Positions 20,039 through 27,210 of a stretch of 64,000 nucleotides of DNA are shown here, piece by piece. The notes under the pieces are model-generated. The model had not been told where the DNA came from. It searched no databases and saw only the letters and a program-made list of their open reading frames with translations. The DNA is from a virus. A program made the position numbers and the translations under genes. Where the stretch lies: positions 1 through 64,000 of the IMG/VR virus record IMGVR_UViG_3300028392_000060; one strand, written 5' to 3'. Each line of letters begins with the position of its first letter. Within the stretch, counting starts at the first letter, position 1.

Positions 20039-20203
20039 TTATGCGAGTGAAACTGTTGTGTAACGCTCTGTTCCATCAACATCAAGCAGAACACGAGTTA
20101 GTGTTTTGCTAATTGGTTCAATAGCCTTGATAACGCCTGTTACCTTGCTTTTTTGTGTAGTGAATAAATCACCGATTTGGTAAGTCTTGTTATTTATAGT
20201 CAT
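20039..20203 (-). CDS. 54-residue beta protein, paralogue of 19788
   Basis: M-T-I-N-N-K-T-Y-Q-I-G-D-L-F-T-T, T-G-V-I, P-I-S-K-T-L-T-R-V-L-L. SD AAAAGGAAA; promoter 11 directly upstream. Function unknown. Confidence 0.65.
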   Translation of the reverse strand: MTINNKTYQIGDLFTTQKSKVTGVIKAIEPISKTLTRVLLDVDGTERYTTVSLA

Positions 20204-20235
20204 TTTTTTCCTTTTCTTTTGTTGTTGTTAGTGAT

Positions 20236-20257
20236 AGTCTACCATAGACTACCGACA
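20236..20257 (-). promoter_or_regulatory. leftward TGTCRG-N10 promoter 11
   Basis: Minus strand: TGTCGG, 10 bp, TAGACT, TGG before the -10. Confidence 0.68.
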
Positions 20258-20265
20258 TTTGCTTT

Positions 20266-20445
20266 CTATCTTTGATTTAATAAAGATTTACAACCTGCGA
20301 AGGGGCATCTTATATGTTGCGCCCTATGGATTTTATAAGTATATTTTCCGACATTAGAAAGGCGGGGGCTATGGTGAGTGCTACCATAAGCGGGGGCGGG
20401 AATTAGTAGTGCTATTAGAATTACTATAACTATTCTTTTAATCAT
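20266..20445 (-). CDS. small secreted protein
   Basis: 59 residues from ATG 20445 (AAGGGG upstream; a GTG two codons earlier is possible). Signal peptide M-I-K-R, hydrophobic Ile/Val/Leu core, cleavage near A-Y-G-S. Mature part is basic with C-P-F-A-G-C. Unknown function. Confidence 0.55.
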   Translation of the reverse strand: MIKRIVIVILIALLIPAPAYGSTHHSPRLSNVGKYTYKIHRAQHIRCPFAGCKSLLNQR

Positions 20446-20513
20446 TTCCACCCCTTAACTTCTTTAGCCATATAGTAAAACATCATACCAAAGAAAGGCA
20501 AAGATATCAACAT
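20442..20513 (-). CDS. 23-residue hydrophobic peptide
   Basis: M-L-I-S-L-P-F-F-G-M-M-F-Y-Y-M then a basic tail K-E-V-K-G-W-K; stop overlaps the next ATG (ATGA). Small membrane peptide, weakly supported. Confidence 0.35.
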   Translation of the reverse strand: MLISLPFFGMMFYYMAKEVKGWK

Positions 20514-20531
20514 TATAGCCCGTAGGGCATA

Positions 20532-20547
20532 GGTGAGATATATCACT
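20532..20547. promoter_or_regulatory. degenerate CRP-like palindrome
   Basis: GGTGA-N6-TCACT, two mismatches; overlaps the stop of the 20546 gene. Weakest of the set. Confidence 0.3.
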
Positions 20548-20710
20548 AGAGTACCTCATCTATATCAAAATTATCTACGGCTAGAAAGACATCTGCCATT
20601 TCATCAGCGTCAGATTTAGCCTCTGCTAATTCATCTAACATAGTATCAAAGGTATCGGCAAGTGTTTCCCACTTGTCTGTCTTTCTATCAAACGAATATG
20701 AGTAAGTCAT
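20546..20710 (-). CDS. 54-residue acidic protein
   Basis: From ATG 20710 (TAATG overlap). M-T-Y-S-Y-S-F-D-R, then a strongly acidic helix with D-A-D-E-M-A-D. No family recognised. Confidence 0.6.
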   Translation of the reverse strand: MTYSYSFDRKTDKWETLADTFDTMLDELAEAKSDADEMADVFLAVDNFDIDEVL

Positions 20711-20853
20711 TATTTGACCCCCGCACAATTCATATTGCCACTTCCGAGAGTAGCATAAGCAGAAAGTGGTCTACCATTTTGATAGATGATTTTTTCACTA
20801 CAACGAGAGCAGGTTGTAACCTGTTCGGTAGGTTGAGTAGGATTGTGTAACAT
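20710..20853 (-). CDS. 47-residue zinc-binding protein
   Basis: From ATG 20853 (GAGGTAA upstream; in-frame extension to 20943 runs through the promoter). C-S-R-C near residue 15 and a final N-M-N-C suggest zinc binding. First gene of the main leftward microprotein block. Confidence 0.58.
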   Translation of the reverse strand: MLHNPTQPTEQVTTCSRCSEKIIYQNGRPLSAYATLGSGNMNCAGVK

Positions 20854-20914
20854 ATTAGTTACCTCTATTCTTTTAATTAGATTGAGAACCTTTCTCAATT
20901 TCTTTAATACTGTA

Positions 20915-20943
20915 ATTATAGCACACAAAATCGGAAAAGTCAA
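20915..20943 (-). promoter_or_regulatory. sigma70-like leftward promoter
   Basis: Minus strand TTGACT, 17 bp, TATAAT with TGC before the -10. Unlike the other leftward promoters it has a proper -35 and no TGTCRG box. Confidence 0.65.
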
Positions 20944-20974
20944 GCGACACGCCGTTAATTACACGCTTGTAATT

Positions 20975-20990
20975 AGTGATATACACCACA
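20975..20990. promoter_or_regulatory. variant CRP-like site
   Basis: AGTGA-N6-CCACA, two mismatches from ideal, about 74 bp upstream of the predicted start from 20915. Confidence 0.4.
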
Positions 20991-21117
20991 AAACGCCCTA
21001 TTTCTAGACATACTGGCGAGTAATGTCTAATATTCGGGCGCACTATTATTTTTTTATTTTTTTATTTAAAAAGTGTATCATGCATTTTAAAAATCCATTC
21101 ACATTTTGACCAAATGT

Positions 21118-21133
21118 GGTTTCACGTGAAACA
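21118..21133. promoter_or_regulatory. parS: parS-like ParB binding site
   Basis: GGTTTCACGTGAAACA matches the bacterial consensus TGTTTCACGTGAAACA at 15 of 16 positions, including the whole 14-bp inner palindrome. Only one copy was seen and no ParA or ParB gene is in the window. Confidence 0.7.
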
Positions 21134-21192
21134 ATTTTGAGGGGAGTGGCATAATGTTTTCTATTAACTATCTTAGAAAAATATCGTGGCAT

Positions 21193-21981
21193 TTAAATCT
21201 TCAAATCCAAATCTGTAATGTAATAGGTTTCATAGAAGTTTTGAGAAATTCTACGATTTAATATATAGTAGAAAATCTGGCGGGATATAGAAAGCTCATC
21301 AAAATCAAAACTATCCAGATACTCTATAGCTATTTTAGCATCATTACTATCTATAGCATGTTTTCCATTAAGAGGACTGGCACTTATTTTATCAAAACAC
21401 TTATTTACTATGCTAAGATCACGCAATATTTTGTCGGGAGACCAAGAATCTTCCCCCCGATCCCTTAAAGCTGGATAAATATGACATGGAGAAATAGCAA
21501 AAGTACCTCTTGTCCAATGTACATTAGGATATTTTGTTCTAATTACAGATTCTTCTTCTTCAAAATATTCTATAAGGCGTAAAACCCTAGAATTTTCATT
21601 TTTTATAGCATTTTTCCATCTTGTATCAGCAATATGTTGTTTTCCATTACGATTTCGTGATTGTGAAAAGACAGGAAGGCGAGAAATTAAATCATTTGCT
21701 TTAATTTCTTTAGAATTATAAGACTTTCTCTCTATTTGATAATTAACTTCTTCTATAGAGGTTCTTTTTGGCCTAATTTTGCTTAATTCAGACAGTTCTG
21801 CATCTGTGCATGATAATAAATACTCATTTTGAGTATAATGAGCTTCTAAACCATATTGTAAGTGTTTAAAACCAGATGCGGGGATTATAAAAAAATATTT
21901 ATCAGTATAAATATGATAAGAATCTTCACTAGATACATGTAAATATTTAATATTGTGACATAAATCACTAATTGGTTTCAT
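21193..21981 (-). CDS. hypothetical protein
   Basis: 262 residues from ATG 21981 (AGGAAAA upstream; overlaps the methyltransferase end by 14 bases). Mixed alpha/beta, with W-T-R-G-T-F-A-I-S-P and a long helical C-terminus. Not recognised. Its position behind a methyltransferase and glycosyltransferase-like genes suggests involvement in modification, which is inference only. Confidence 0.6.
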   Translation of the reverse strand: MKPISDLCHNIKYLHVSSEDSYHIYTDKYFFIIPASGFKHLQYGLEAHYTQNEYLLSCTDAELSELSKIRPKRTSIEEVNYQIERKSYNSKEIKANDLISRLPVFSQSRNRNGKQHIADTRWKNAIKNENSRVLRLIEYFEEEESVIRTKYPNVHWTRGTFAISPCHIYPALRDRGEDSWSPDKILRDLSIVNKCFDKISASPLNGKHAIDSNDAKIAIEYLDSFDFDELSISRQIFYYILNRRISQNFYETYYITDLDLKI

Positions 21982-22540
21982 TTTTCCTAATCCATAGTTG
22001 ATATCCTGAATGAATAATTTCAATTTTATCTTTATAGCATGCAAGAAAAGCATCTATAGCAATTTTTGGTTTTTGATACTCTGGGTATGGTGGAGGCCAT
22101 CCATAATCATCAAATGCAATAATTCCTCCATGCTTTAAATTTTCAAAAGAATTTATTGCATCTTTTAAAACTTGTGGAGCTAAATGGCTTCCATCTACAT
22201 ATATAAAATCATACATTGGGCGTGGGTATTTAAAAAACTCATCGCTAGTCATTTTATACTTGTTGATTGTATTATTAGCAATATAAAGATCTAATTTTTC
22301 ATTATAGATTTGCTCTACTTCATTAAAATTAAATCCCTCATGCTCCATAGATCCACTCCATGTATCTACATCATCAAGGCGGGAATCTGGATGAGTCAAT
22401 ACATTCTCACATAACCATAAAGAACAATCTCCAGTATATGCACCTACCTGTAAAACATGTATAGGAGTTCCAGATAATGGAACTAATTTTTCTTTAAATG
22501 TAGACATCATTCCAGCAAACCAATTAGGATATTGATTCAT
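21968..22540 (-). CDS. class I SAM-dependent methyltransferase
   Basis: 190 residues with the Rossmann methyltransferase motifs: V-L-Q-V-G-A-Y-T-G-D-C near residue 30 (motif I), Y-D-F-I-Y-V-D-G-S-H near 110 and G-G-I-I-A-F-D-D-Y near 139. The D-G-S-H and D-D-Y pattern is that of Methyltransf_24-type O-methyltransferases often acting on sugars. Likely target is a glycan, given the nearby glycosyltransferases (inference). Confidence 0.8.
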   Translation of the reverse strand: MNQYPNWFAGMMSTFKEKLVPLSGTPIHVLQVGAYTGDCSLWLCENVLTHPDSRLDDVDTWSGSMEHEGFNFNEVEQIYNEKLDLYIANNTINKYKMTSDEFFKYPRPMYDFIYVDGSHLAPQVLKDAINSFENLKHGGIIAFDDYGWPPPYPEYQKPKIAIDAFLACYKDKIEIIHSGYQLWIRKNETN

Positions 22541-22809
22541 TATTCTTTATCCATTTCAAATAGAGAGTCCTGCAGATCTTGATCTGCTGTTTCATCTTCA
22601 AATATAAAAGACGGGGCGGGAGCAAGAATCTGTCCAGATTCGTGTAAAGAGAACAATCCCTTAGCATCAGCACCTAATTTATCTGCAATAATAGATAACA
22701 TATCATAATTTCTCTGTTCTTGTATAAATATAGCTCCTAGCAATTCACGGGTATTGGACAAAATATCCAATATCTCCCTAGTTTCCAACTCTTCTCCTAG
22801 ATTTCCCAT
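22540..22809 (-). CDS. hypothetical acidic protein
   Basis: 89 residues, helical, acidic C-terminus, no recognised motif. Start overlaps the upstream gene; stop adjoins the methyltransferase. Confidence 0.55.
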   Translation of the reverse strand: MGNLGEELETREILDILSNTRELLGAIFIQEQRNYDMLSIIADKLGADAKGLFSLHESGQILAPAPSFIFEDETADQDLQDSLFEMDKE

Positions 22810-23039
22810 ATATGTTCTCCTTTACTATTTAATATCTCTTTGGTTATATGATCCCATTTATTGGCTTCCATTCCCGCCGAATTATTTATAACTAAATCCC
22901 CATCTTCATTATTTATAGTATACAGCCATTTAAAAGGGTGATCTAATTCTACCCTACCGATCAATATTTTGTCTACATGTATCTCAATAGCAAGATTTTG
23001 ATCATCATTCTCATCATATGACTCTATATAGGCTTTCAT
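22797..23039 (-). CDS. hypothetical protein
   Basis: 80 residues, alternating strands with many Asp/Glu/Asn; begins M-K-A-Y-I-E-S-Y-D-E-N-D-D. No family recognised. Confidence 0.55.
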   Translation of the reverse strand: MKAYIESYDENDDQNLAIEIHVDKILIGRVELDHPFKWLYTINNEDGDLVINNSAGMEANKWDHITKEILNSKGEHIWEI

Positions 23040-23055
23040 TTCTACTTTTTCGGCC

Positions 23056-23922
23056 TCAATTGCTTTCCCGCACGAATGTGATAGCTCGTGAATTATGAAT
23101 TAAAGATGTATGGCCAGTTTGTTGAGGAGTAAAATCTTCACCATGAAGATAAACTAAAGGTACATTCTGTTTTTCCAAAAATTCTATTAAATTGGGATTT
23201 CTTGTCATAGAGCCTAAAACTATAAGATCAAATTGATTTATATCTTCAGCATTTTTTAATCCGCTTATGGTATTGGCTTTAAGTACTTTAGAATAGCCAA
23301 ATCCCCGCCCATAAAGAGTTTTTGTGTCCATTTGATAGTTGTCATATAAATAAGGAGTTATAAAAGCCTCTACGCACTTTTGTCCAAATAATTGCTTAAA
23401 CCCTATTAAAGTCATTATACTTAGATAATCTTCAGTTTGAGGAAGTGATTGATCTATAAATAAAACATTTTTTGGAGTTACTTTTGCTGATTTCATAATA
23501 TATTTTGCCATTGCGCTACATGTAAGGTTATTTATAAAATTAGCAGATATTAATTGTCTTTCTTCTACCGACGGCGGCTCATTTGTTCGCTGAAAACGTT
23601 CGTATATATCCATATATAATTCTTTAAGATGATGAGTCATTGTGTATTTAGGTATTTGAACAGCATCTGCCATAAGTGGCATTGTTCCAGAAACCATAAT
23701 TTCCAAATGACGCATACAATCCCAACCTGCTTTTTTCATTGTTACGCCATAATAAGATTTTTGATATTCTGCTAAATATAAAGATTCATCGCTATACGAA
23801 TAAGAATTGCCAGGTACTATATCAGCTATTAATTTTTCCTTTATGTATAAATATGGAGTTTTTGGATAACTAAAAGATATTGGATAATATCCATTTTCTT
23901 TATAACAATCTTCAAATATCAT
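23056..23922 (-). CDS. glycosyltransferase-like protein
   Basis: 288 residues. Y-Y-G-V-T-M-K-K-A-G-W-D-C-M-R-H-L-E followed by G-T-M-P-L-M resembles the donor-site region of exostosin/CgeB-like GT-B enzymes (K-x-G-W-D-x-x-R-H-x-E ... G-x-x-P). The second half has Rossmann-like strands (V-L-F-I-D-Q-S, F-D-L-I-V-L-G-S). Probably a sugar transferase, but the order of motifs is unusual, so the assignment is moderate. Confidence 0.5.
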   Translation of the reverse strand: MIFEDCYKENGYYPISFSYPKTPYLYIKEKLIADIVPGNSYSYSDESLYLAEYQKSYYGVTMKKAGWDCMRHLEIMVSGTMPLMADAVQIPKYTMTHHLKELYMDIYERFQRTNEPPSVEERQLISANFINNLTCSAMAKYIMKSAKVTPKNVLFIDQSLPQTEDYLSIMTLIGFKQLFGQKCVEAFITPYLYDNYQMDTKTLYGRGFGYSKVLKANTISGLKNAEDINQFDLIVLGSMTRNPNLIEFLEKQNVPLVYLHGEDFTPQQTGHTSLIHNSRAITFVRESN

Positions 23923-23926
23923 TTTT

Positions 23927-24403
23927 TTATATACTATTTACTAACGGATAATCTTCTGCCATCATTTTATTAAATTCTTCATTACCAATCCAAAATATAT
24001 TTCCTAATACCCGCCATGCAAAATTAGTTCCTTCAGATAAATGTTTTTCTATTGCCCAAGATAATACTTCTGAATCTAGTTTCCGTCCCGCCTCAATCAG
24101 CATCGTATATTCAATATCTTTAATTTTACGAGTAGTAAATATAGCGTTTGATTTTGAAGGTTTAAAACTATCAGGCATTGTTTTATCTGTTAAATAATCA
24201 CATTTAAATATTTGACATGGATTCATTGGTCTTGTATTATATTCCCCACAACCTTCTCCGACTTTAACAAAAGGACAAGGAACAATAGAACCATCATCTG
24301 CCATACCCATAAAATTACCCTTTATATCAGCCCTTAAATGCCCTTCACAGCACTTTGTACAACCTTCACAGGATCTTCCATCAACTATGGGTAAAAAGTT
24401 CAT
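23927..24403 (-). CDS. YkgJ-like CxxCxxCC protein
   Basis: 158 residues. C-E-G-C-T-K-C-C near residue 12, then C-P-F, C-G-E-Y, C-Q-I-F-K-C, the cysteine order of the YkgJ zinc/iron-chelating family. Members are often found beside methylation or radical modification genes; reaction unknown. Confidence 0.65.
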   Translation of the reverse strand: MNFLPIVDGRSCEGCTKCCEGHLRADIKGNFMGMADDGSIVPCPFVKVGEGCGEYNTRPMNPCQIFKCDYLTDKTMPDSFKPSKSNAIFTTRKIKDIEYTMLIEAGRKLDSEVLSWAIEKHLSEGTNFAWRVLGNIFWIGNEEFNKMMAEDYPLVNSI

Positions 24404-24417
24404 TTCTTACTTTTGTC

Positions 24418-24909
24418 TCACTGATAAATTAATCTAAATGCTAAATCTTTAGGCGTAACAAGTGCATGTTTCTTTTCTGAAACTTTAACTCCCCCGACAG
24501 AATATGCCCATGCTACTAATTGTGAACAAATTACTGAATTTTCATTTTCTGCTCTTTTAATTAAATTAGGTAATACTTTAAGCCCAATAGATTTAACTCC
24601 TAATACAAATATTGACCATTTGCCATATCTATCACCTACAAAGCCTTTTGCTCTTTCTACAATTCTTTGTCTTTGTTCAAATGGAGTAATAAATTTTTCA
24701 TGTTGATTCCAAGCTATTTGATATCCATCATATTTAGAAAGATCAGAAATTGTTACTCCCTGCGGACGTGCCTCAATAATTTTTCCATCTCCTATATATA
24801 TACCTGCATGATTCCAATCTGAAAATGTTCCAATTCTAATTAACATTCCTACAAGTCCATGCGTCTTAACTACAAAGTAGTCCCCCGCAATTGGTGTATA
24901 TTTATTCAT
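24418..24909 (-). CDS. permuted NlpC/P60-type (YiiX-like) hydrolase
   Basis: 163 residues. G-D-Y-F-V-V-K near the N-terminus, N-H-A-G-I-Y-I-G-D-G with the catalytic His, I-E-A-R-P-Q-G-V, and a late V-I-C-S-Q-L-V with the nucleophilic Cys: the circularly permuted papain-like order of YiiX/YebB hydrolases. Could cut peptidoglycan peptide or lipid amide bonds. No signal peptide, so it may be virion-borne or need a holin. Confidence 0.7.
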   Translation of the reverse strand: MNKYTPIAGDYFVVKTHGLVGMLIRIGTFSDWNHAGIYIGDGKIIEARPQGVTISDLSKYDGYQIAWNQHEKFITPFEQRQRIVERAKGFVGDRYGKWSIFVLGVKSIGLKVLPNLIKRAENENSVICSQLVAWAYSVGGVKVSEKKHALVTPKDLAFRLIYQ

Positions 24910-25141
24910 TTTCTACTTCCTTAATTTTATTTAATATATTTTCATATAATTGTAGTCCAACAACTTGTTCATACCCACATGCTGTACAGTATAGCATAAT
25001 TTTATCATCTTGATCTTTATGATTAAGCCAATAAATTACATCTGTAAATCCATAATCTTCTTTATGTCCAGGGCAAGCGAGAGGTTTTACCCTACCCGCC
25101 TGCGCTAGATTATAATACTGAGAAAATATTTGAATTCTCAT
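24902..25141 (-). CDS. 79-residue zinc-binding protein
   Basis: C-P-G-H near residue 23 and C-T-A-C-G near 52 make a C-x2-H ... C-x2-C zinc site, with D-V-I-Y-W-L-N-H between. Overlaps the hydrolase by 8 bases and adjoins the muralytic gene. Confidence 0.6.
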   Translation of the reverse strand: MRIQIFSQYYNLAQAGRVKPLACPGHKEDYGFTDVIYWLNHKDQDDKIMLYCTACGYEQVVGLQLYENILNKIKEVENE

Positions 25142-25812
25142 CAGTATGCTATGTTTGCTTTTCTAAATACAGATGTGACATATTGGTATACCGTAGGATT
25201 TCCAGGAACTGGTTTGTTCCAAGATCCAATATCACCCGCTCTTGATGGATATAGATGTGCTGCAACTGCTTTTCTCCAGTCTTGATACTTTGCATAAGAA
25301 GCTTTTAATTCGCCAATCATGCGTTTATCTTGTACCCATTCTGGTGCATCACAGGCGCTTTTATAGCCCATATAGTTATTCCATGATACGTTCATATATT
25401 GAAATGCTCCACATGCACTACTGGAATAAGACTTGCGATAATATGCTCCAACTCCGCCAGTTTCTTGGCTCTTGATTGCATTCGCTAGTCTTGAAATTAT
25501 TACCCTGTTGTCTACTCTTTGTTTTAGATTTAGCTTTATGCTATATGAGGGCATTGTAAAAGTTGAACCATCTGTTAAATCGTTTACACGATAAACAACA
25601 TTCTTCTTTTTACTGATATCAATATTTATAGCGTTCTTAATATTAACTAAGTTTATATATTTATTGATATACAATATATCGCTGCTGTACGATATAGTTG
25701 GTGCTGTTAGCGCATGGGCTTGTTCAGAATCTAATCCAAACATCAATGTAAGAATACTTACACATATCATAGTCCATACTGTTCTTATCCTTGCTTTGTT
25801 CATATTATTCAT
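25141..25812 (-). CDS. secreted SLT-type lytic transglycosylase
   Basis: 223 residues. Signal peptide (basic start, hydrophobic core, A-H-A cleavage near residue 33), then a lysozyme-like domain: A-I-K-S-Q-E-T-G-G with the probable catalytic Glu, and A-C-G-A-F-Q-Y-M, which is the G-A-x-G-x-x-Q-x-M pattern of SLT proteins. Expected to cut host peptidoglycan from outside the membrane. Perfect SD AGGAGGT and promoter 25844-25872 upstream. Confidence 0.78.
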   Translation of the reverse strand: MNNMNKARIRTVWTMICVSILTLMFGLDSEQAHALTAPTISYSSDILYINKYINLVNIKNAINIDISKKKNVVYRVNDLTDGSTFTMPSYSIKLNLKQRVDNRVIISRLANAIKSQETGGVGAYYRKSYSSSACGAFQYMNVSWNNYMGYKSACDAPEWVQDKRMIGELKASYAKYQDWRKAVAAHLYPSRAGDIGSWNKPVPGNPTVYQYVTSVFRKANIAY

Positions 25813-26145
25813 ATGTACCTCCTGGGGTAAAGAGTAGAGCTTAATCGTACCATGTATTAAAATTCATGTCAAGGTTTACGCTTGTTAGACATGTACAATA
25901 ATAGTATGATACAATCAGGATAGGTTTGTGGGGGCTTTTCACTAGAACTCATAATGATGGAAATATTTTTCCAGATTTGTTTGGTGAAGCACTCTTTCTC
26001 TAATTTTTCAATTTTTGAAAATGAGGGGAGGGGGAGCTTTGCCTAGAATCTTTAAATCAGGAAATAATTATTTAAAATAAATTTAATATATATAATATGA
26101 TTATATTTCTAAAATGCTATACTTAGTTTTGTTGGAAGGTTTTAA
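25813..26145. other. divergent intergenic region
   Basis: About 330 bases between leftward and rightward transcription. It contains the leftward promoter at 25844, a possible rightward TTGTTA-N17-TATGAT (25882-25910), an extended -10 TGC-TATACT (26115-26123) in front of 26146, and a 7-bp TTTTCAA/TTGAAAA hairpin (26005-26021). A 30-codon frame from 25954 lacks an SD. Confidence 0.55.
25844..25872 (-). promoter_or_regulatory. leftward sigma70-like promoter
   Basis: Minus strand TTGACA, 17 bp, TACGAT; drives the SLT enzyme gene and the genes behind it. Confidence 0.65.
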
Positions 26146-27144
26146 TTGAAAATTTCATTTACTGGTGCTCCAGAATATATGGATCGTAATGTTGGTTACG
26201 GAGAAGCATCATGGCAAATATGGAAAGAATTTGAAAAACAAGGAATAGAATGCCTTATTGGTTCGCCAAAAGCTAAAATTGGAATTTCTTTTATTCAACC
26301 TCAAATGTATAGATTTGGTAAAGCTCAATATAAAATTGGATATAGTCCATGGGAATCAACTGAAATTCCAGATGTATGGAAACCAAATCTTATAAATGGT
26401 ATAGATGAATTATGGACAACTTCTCCATGGTGTGCAGATATTTTAAAAAATTTTACTTCAAAGCCAATTTTTGTTTATGAACACGGTATTAATGATAATT
26501 GGGTGCCTTTAAAAAGAAATATCAATCCTTCCCGCCCATTTAGATTTTTACATATAGGAGAGCCGTATTTTAGAAAAGATGCTCAAAGAGTAGTAGAAGC
26601 ATTTATTAATACTTTTGGAGACGATCCAAATTATGAATTAATTTTAAAATGTACAAGAATGAACACAACTAGAATTTCAGATCCTGTAACTGGAAAAATT
26701 CAAGGTTCTCCAGGAGCATTTTATAAAAATATTAAAACTATTGAAGGAATGCTTACAACAGAACAAATGAATGGTCTATATGATTTATGTGATGTTTTTG
26801 TTTACCCATCTTGGGGAGAAGGATTTGGTTTAAATCCACTTCAAGCAATGGCAAAAGGGATTCCAACAATTTGCACAAAAGATTGGGCTTCTTATTCAAG
26901 ATACATTACTATGCCTTTAAATTCAGAATTAGTTCCGTCTCCTTGGCCCAATTTACATCCTGGCAATATGTATAAATCTAATTTTGAACAGATTATGTTT
27001 TACATGAAAGACGTATCTGAAAACTACGATAAATACAGCGACTTATCTTACAAAAATGCATTTTTAATTCATAAAGATTATAATTGGAATAAAGTTACCA
27101 AACCAGCAATTCAAAGGTTAAAAAAAATACATGAAAATTTATAA
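26146..27144 (+). CDS. GT-B glycosyltransferase
   Basis: 332 residues starting at TTG with GGAAGG upstream. R-F-L-H-I-G-E near residue 128 opens the C-terminal Rossmann domain; V-Y-P-S-W-G-E-G-F-G-L-N-P-L-Q-A-M-A-K-G (near 223-242) is the E-x7-E donor-sugar motif of GT4-like enzymes. Probably glycosylates a phage or host surface component. Confidence 0.85.
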   Translation: MKISFTGAPEYMDRNVGYGEASWQIWKEFEKQGIECLIGSPKAKIGISFIQPQMYRFGKAQYKIGYSPWESTEIPDVWKPNLINGIDELWTTSPWCADILKNFTSKPIFVYEHGINDNWVPLKRNINPSRPFRFLHIGEPYFRKDAQRVVEAFINTFGDDPNYELILKCTRMNTTRISDPVTGKIQGSPGAFYKNIKTIEGMLTTEQMNGLYDLCDVFVYPSWGEGFGLNPLQAMAKGIPTICTKDWASYSRYITMPLNSELVPSPWPNLHPGNMYKSNFEQIMFYMKDVSENYDKYSDLSYKNAFLIHKDYNWNKVTKPAIQRLKKIHENL

Positions 27145-27210
27145 AATTTTGATTTTAAAACAATCAGTATGATACACTTAAGATCTTAATCTAAAAAACC
27201 TAGGAGCATG

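Larger units (their letters stand above)
20854..21192. other. intergenic region with promoter and parS-like site
   Basis: About 340 bases: promoter at 20915-20943, CGACACGCC at 20945, a variant CRP-like site, AT-rich tract, parS-like palindrome at 21118. No gene recognised. Confidence 0.6.

Noticed and set aside
11118-20257. Sigma54-type promoters for the TGTCRG boxes
   Set aside because: The -24/-12 pattern TGGCAC-N5-TTGC is absent and the TANNNT element with TGN fits an extended -10.
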